A DNA stretch of 64,000 bases from Desmodesmus armatus (taxonomy: Eukaryota > Chlorophyta > Chlorophyceae > Sphaeropleales > Scenedesmaceae): positions 472,001 through 536,000 of the forward strand of contig VIIQ02000643.1 of assembly GCA_007449985.2 (NCBI GenBank), in the 5' to 3' direction. Position numbers and translations under genes: made by a program. This document shows, one piece after another, positions 59,471 through 64,000 of this stretch. The notes under the pieces are model-generated. The model ran no database searches. It saw only the letters and a list, made by a program, of their open reading frames with translations, and was not told where the DNA came from. Every line of letters starts with the position of its first letter. Position 1 is the first letter of the stretch.

Positions 59471-62400
59471 TCAACCCTGCCGGCGCTCATCCCTGATGGC
59501 CTGCTGTGTTGCCCGTGCTGCCGTCAGCTGCCGACGCACTGCATGCAGGCCAGACCGAGTCAACGCCAACAATCCCTCATGTAGAGCCTGGTCCCCAGCC
59601 TGTGCAGGCTGCACCCAGCTTGTATACACACCGCTGCCACTGTCCCTAAGCTGCGCTTCTTGCTGCTCATAATACATCACCAGGCTGTCTGCATCACCCT
59701 TGATCTTGATCTTGTGCTCTTGTGCCCGCAGCAGGCCATTGTATGCCGCCCAGTACTTCAGCTTGTCCTTAAACAGCCGCACACCTGCAACAGTACAGCA
59801 CCAAAGTACTACTCAACGGTTGACGGGCGCATGGCCAAGGCCTGCACTCAGCTTCATTGAAACCTGCATCATCCCAGCATGCGTACCTTAGCCAAGGGGT
59901 TCTGACTGATAACGGTAGTTAATTAGGTCTTGGTTTAGTAGCTTATTTTCAGTATTGTATATAGATTTCAGCATAGCTCTATGCCTGTGCCTGAGCGCTT
60001 TCACCACCACACTAGCCTTGAGATCTCAACCAACCGTTGACACAGCCCCTCAAGCATCATGTTGTGTCACAACCTGCTCACCTGTTGCATCCTCAGGAAT
60101 GCCCCTGAAGGCCCAAGGGAAGTCTCCAGCCACCACTTGCTCGGCCGTGATGTCATCTGGCCTGTTGTTGCTGCCCTGTGCCCTGATGCAGTTGTACTTG
60201 TCGACCAGCTGCTTGATGCGCGCTTTGTGGTCGCCCATACGGTCCTGCACCGCCTTGCGCTCTTTGGGGGTCAGCAGTGCTGACCCCTTGTCAGGTTGAC
60301 CTGCAGCACAACAATGGCTACTGAGTGATGCCAGCTTACAGAGCAGGGGTGCAACAACCCAGAGACTGCACAGAGGAAAGGAACTGACTAGTTCAGTTCT
60401 GCTCTGTCATGTTGAATATAGCTAGCACGCAAAACTGACATATGTTGGCACGGGTTACATGATGTTGTCCCCCCCCCTGCCCCCCAGTCGCATAGTCTCA
60501 CCTTTGAGCTTGTACATCTGCTTCTGCACCATCAGGTACGTAGCCTCCATAGCATCCTCGTAGTCACAGCACTGGTACTCTGCCAGCTCCTGCAACCACT
60601 GCTGCACCCCCACACCACCGTTGCCTGTGGCCGCCCAGAGGTGTAGCTTGTTGTGCATTGCAGCAACCTGCTGCGCAAATGTTAACACCCTGGATGCTGT
60701 TCCACCTGCTGAGCCAACCCCCTGCAAACCGCCCACCTGCCGCTGCAGTGACTGGATGTCCAGCAAAAGATCAGCTGCCAGTTGAGCCATGGAAGGCAAG
60801 GGCTGCTGCTGCTGCTGCTGACCTTGTTGCCCCTGCCCAGCTGGCTGTGTGGAGGGGCCTGGTTGTGCGCTGCTGCCATGCACTGCACCCCAGCTGGCGC
60901 AGGGCTCCAAGCGCTGCCTGAGATTCTGCAGACTGCAAACAGCACACGCTACGGAGGGTACTGGAGTGCATGGCTGACGTGGCAGGCGTGATGTCCTGGA
61001 CCTGCTGCTGTGTCACTACCAACTGGGTGGGCAGCTCCGCAACCAGGCGGGCCACTTTTACATCACCAGCAGCGCGCTTGAGGCCGATGTTCTCCACCAC
61101 CTTGGCAATCCAGGCATACCACTTGCACACCAGGTCTCCAAAGAAGAAGCGCCCTCTGAGCTGGGACAGCACTGCGTGCAGCGCATGATAGCAGTGCATG
61201 CAGACAAACGCTGTGCATACCACAACACGATGTGAGCCCAACACACCCAAGGGCCATGTCGTGACTGTACACCCAAAGAGAGTTTGTTGTACTGCTGCTA
61301 TCTGCGCGATAGCCTAGTGATTTCAAAGTGATGGGGAAAAATCGGTGATGCTGCATGGGATGCACAAATAAAACCCAGACAGCAGAATGAGCCTAGCAAA
61401 AACAACACGACGCGCAACTGTGCTCACCAGCCAGCATCAGGTAGGCATAGCCGTACCGCTCGTGGCCGTAGGCAGCGGGCATTGTGGCCATGCTGAGCAG
61501 GACCAGGTGCGGGCACCCCAGCAGGAACCGCCCTGTGACCCGCTTATTGTCGGCGCGCCCCTTGCGGTCACCGGCTGCATGGTAGCTGCTGTTGCCACAC
61601 AGCTTGTCTTGCTTGACGCGGTCGCTGCAGGCGTCCACAAGGTCCATCACACCTCGGTCGTGCCTGATGCAAGTACAGGTCAGCACACAGGCTCAGGGCC
61701 ACACAGGCTTGTGCGGACCAAGTGGCCTTCCGTCGCATGCAGCTATGCAAGAAGCCGGACTGCAGCCATTGCCGGATCTGAGAGCACAAAGACGCACGTG
61801 TCAACACTCTCGCACATTGCGGTATGATGAGGCAACCATCTCAACAATACTGCACTGCTGGCTGCACAGCAGTGCCCCACATTGGGCACCCTAGGCCTAG
61901 AGACGGCACATCCCACCTGTCAGGCACCGCCAGGCTGCCTGGAACGCCCTCATATCTGCTCCTGTAGTTGTTCTGCTGCAGGTCCAACACGTCCAGTTTG
62001 AGGTTGCCGTCGGCATGGGCGCAGTGCAGGTGTGTGCCCCCACAGCACACAGGGCACTCCTCCTGCTTGACACCACAGCACCGCTCCAGGTGATGCTGCA
62101 GCTCCCGGAACACTGTGTAGCCACTGCTCAAAGCCTCATGGTCAATGCTCGCACCTGTAAGGCAAAGGGGGGGGGGATGCAGCGAGTGCGCCTGTGAGAT
62201 ATCTGTGGTAGTCTCCGGTGCGTCAACCGACAACAAAGCTGTTATAAAACGCTGACCTGTGTTGGACACTTGTGCGCGCGTTTGCCGACAGCATCAAGCC
62301 ATTGAAGGTTCAAGAATGGTGGTGGAGGGCAGGGCGGGCGACAATGCAAAGCTCAATTCAGCCATGCAGTTGGTCAACAGACATGGGATGTTCTGGCAGC

Positions 62401-63676
62401 CCACCTGGTTGTAAACACGGGCACCAACTGCATCCAGAGCCTTGGCACGACTCTCCCACCCTGTCGGGCGCTGAAGCAGCAGCTCTTGCCGAATGCGGGT
62501 GACCTCACGCAGCTCCAAGAACGTCTGGTTGTTGGAGTGCAGGCTGTGAGGGTACAGCCTCAACTGCAGCAAGTCCGCCCATGACTGCCACTTCTCCTTC
62601 CCACAGCCGCTGCAGATGTAGAGGGCCTTGACAAAATCAAGGCGGCCTGCAGCACATGCATGCAGCAAAGGAGGGCAGCAACATCATGGAACACAGTCAA
62701 ACGCAAGGCAGCTGACTGTGCACACGGGCAGCCACAAGGGTGGGATGGTGAGGTTAGCTGCAGCTCAGCTGCCAAGGATTGCTACAACTCCTGCATCCAT
62801 TGGCACCGGCTGCCATACGGTTCTCTTTCACCAGCCCAAAGCCTGTCTTCCATACGCACCATAGCCTGTGATGACGATAAGCTTCTTCTGCTTGTCCTTG
62901 TCATATGTAGCGGGAGCCAACGTCCAGCCCCCGCTGCCACAACTGCATGGACCTGGTGGCGTGTTATAGCACCTCGGGAGATCCACCCAGTCCTCCTGCT
63001 GTGGGTCATACTGCAGCTGAGTGGGCCTCAGCGGCTGCCTGAACCCATTCAGCAGGCTCTCGCGTTCATGGGTGTGCGCCCAGCTGTGCTGCTGCTGGTC
63101 GTGTGCTTCACACAGCAGCAGCCCACCCTGCTGGCAGCTGCAGCACCTGACTGTTGCCACTGCTGAACAGCCTGTGTGCTGGCACTGCAGACCTGCTGGC
63201 ACTGCCTGTGCTTTCACCAAGGCTTCCAGCAACTCAGCCACTTGTGCCTGCTTGAGGCCCTCTGGGTCCTGCTCACGAAGGCGCTCCTCTGCAGGCAGTC
63301 AAGGTGAAGCAGTGGCGACGAAGCACTTAGTGATCGCCTTGGTGTTGATTGCTGAGAGCGAAGCCAGCACTGCTCAGGTGATGCGGCAGCATTGACCACA
63401 ACACCTACCTCTGAACCTGCTGTCAAGCTCTGCCACCATGCCAACCTCATCTGCAGACAGCTGCTGCAGGTTTTGCTCAAAGGTGCTGTTAGGGTGTGCA
63501 CCGTGCTGCTGCTGCTGTTGCTGCGATGGCCCGTCCCTTGCCCAGCTGCCTGCTGTGGGAGTGTCGGACCCCTGTGCTCCTGGTGCTGCCGTTCCTGCTG
63601 CTACAACTCCATTCTCTAAGTCGAGCCTTGTTGCTGGCCAGCTCCTGCCGCAGCTTGTCGCCAAGTGGTGTGACAT
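59471..63676 (-). CDS. KDZ (Kyakuja-Dileera-Zisupton) family transposase, nine exons
   Basis: Exons on the minus strand: 63676-63409, 63288-62860, 62646-~62405, 62154-61917, 61663-61428, 61210-~60993, ~60917-60502, 60300-60082, 59784-59471 (TGA). About 860 residues. Exon 2 has the CxC zinc cluster (CQHTGCS...CCSCQQG...CEAHDQQQHSWAH). Exon 3 has CSGCGKEKW and RPTGWESRAKALDAVG; exon 4 CPVCCGGTH and ADGNLKLD (the DGN motif of the catalytic core); exon 5 GYAYLMLA after a GRFLLGCPH strand; exon 6 FGDLVCKWYAWI (counterpart of the YDIxC block). Exon 8 has VVAGDFPWAF, exon 9 KYWAAYNGLLRAQE. Known for the family: CxC-type DDE transposases of large DNA transposons. Junctions 3/4 and 6/7 are uncertain by up to ~80 bases. 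The start is uncertain: an alternative frame (DKLRQELASNKARL) suggests another one-base shift in exon 1. Confidence 0.75.
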
Positions 63677-64000
63677 GAGGCGTATCTGAAGCATTGCAAG
63701 CTGCGGCCTGCAACCGCCACAAACAGCCAGCACCGCCCCTGAGGGCTCTGAGAACCCCACAACCCTACTCCATGGCCCCTATGACACAAACATTGTAGGG
63801 GGGTGCATCCTCAGAAACCCGCTGGCGTGGCCGCAATGCTGCTAGCAATGCTTGCAAGCAAAGGGTGGTGTGTGGGGGGAGGTGGAGGGGGGGGGGGGGT
63901 AAATGGCCTGTCCCTTGATGCCTGGCTCCTCAAATGTGACATGTGGCCTTCAGTTTGAGCCTGTAGGTACTTGTTGGCAGTGGCGCGCTGTGCTGAGCAT
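63677..64000 (-). mobile_element. 5' region of the KDZ element, cut by the window edge
   Basis: Same block as at 57661 and 58192, including a G-rich tract at ~63887-63898 and the TAAATGGCCTGTCCC segment. Probably the element's promoter side; its true end lies beyond the window. Confidence 0.65.

Overview
This is nuclear DNA of a eukaryote, most likely a chlorophycean (volvocalean) green alga; a Haematococcus-like genome is my best guess. The grounds are genes split by short GT-AG introns, CAG/CTG-rich exons that give poly-Ala and poly-Gln, a TGTAA-type polyadenylation motif, Golgi glycosyltransferases of algal type, and GC-rich triloop hairpins like those reported from volvocalean organelle genomes. 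Most of the sequence is repeats and mobile elements; only two or three ordinary host genes are visible.

Layout. 0.4-1.75 kb (+): a Golgi fucosyltransferase-like gene with two one-base breaks. 1.88-29.68 kb: a satellite array of about 60 units of roughly 360 bp, each with a long G-tract. It is near-identical on the left, contains a five-unit higher-order repeat at 14.6-18.1 kb, and decays to the right into a related dimer of ~180-bp monomers. Because the unit sequence is known, insertions into the array can be delimited by their target duplications: a 995-bp TTAA-flanked inverted-repeat element, four short retroelement tails and a tRNA-headed SINE. 30.7-32.6 kb (+): a decayed Tc1/mariner-like DDE transposase gene whose intron carries, antisense, a CxxC plus PD-(D/E)XK endonuclease-like domain. 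33.3-34.0 and 44.0-44.65 kb: two near-identical copies of a non-autonomous, hAT-like element. 35.9-37.0 kb: a long inverted-repeat element. 37.67-38.53 kb (+): a GT54/PGAP4-like glycosyltransferase exon. 42.7-43.4 kb: another TIR element. 45.05-51.27 kb (+): a large multi-exon transposase-like gene with a zinc module, a PIP-box-like motif and a Q/A-rich tail. 54.2-56.9 kb (+): an uncharacterised RGG-box/zinc-motif gene with a 350-bp (TG)n tract in an intron. 59.5-63.7 kb (-): a nine-exon KDZ (Kyakuja-Dileera-Zisupton) transposase gene, with extra copies of its 5' region at 57.7-58.7 kb.

How it fits together. The two glycosyltransferases are independent secretory-pathway enzymes. The rest reads as a heterochromatin-like satellite and transposon neighbourhood. 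Several genes carry single-base shifts, mostly at homopolymers, so either the assembly has uncorrected indels or the mobile genes are decaying. All splice sites are read by eye from reading frame and GT-AG rules.
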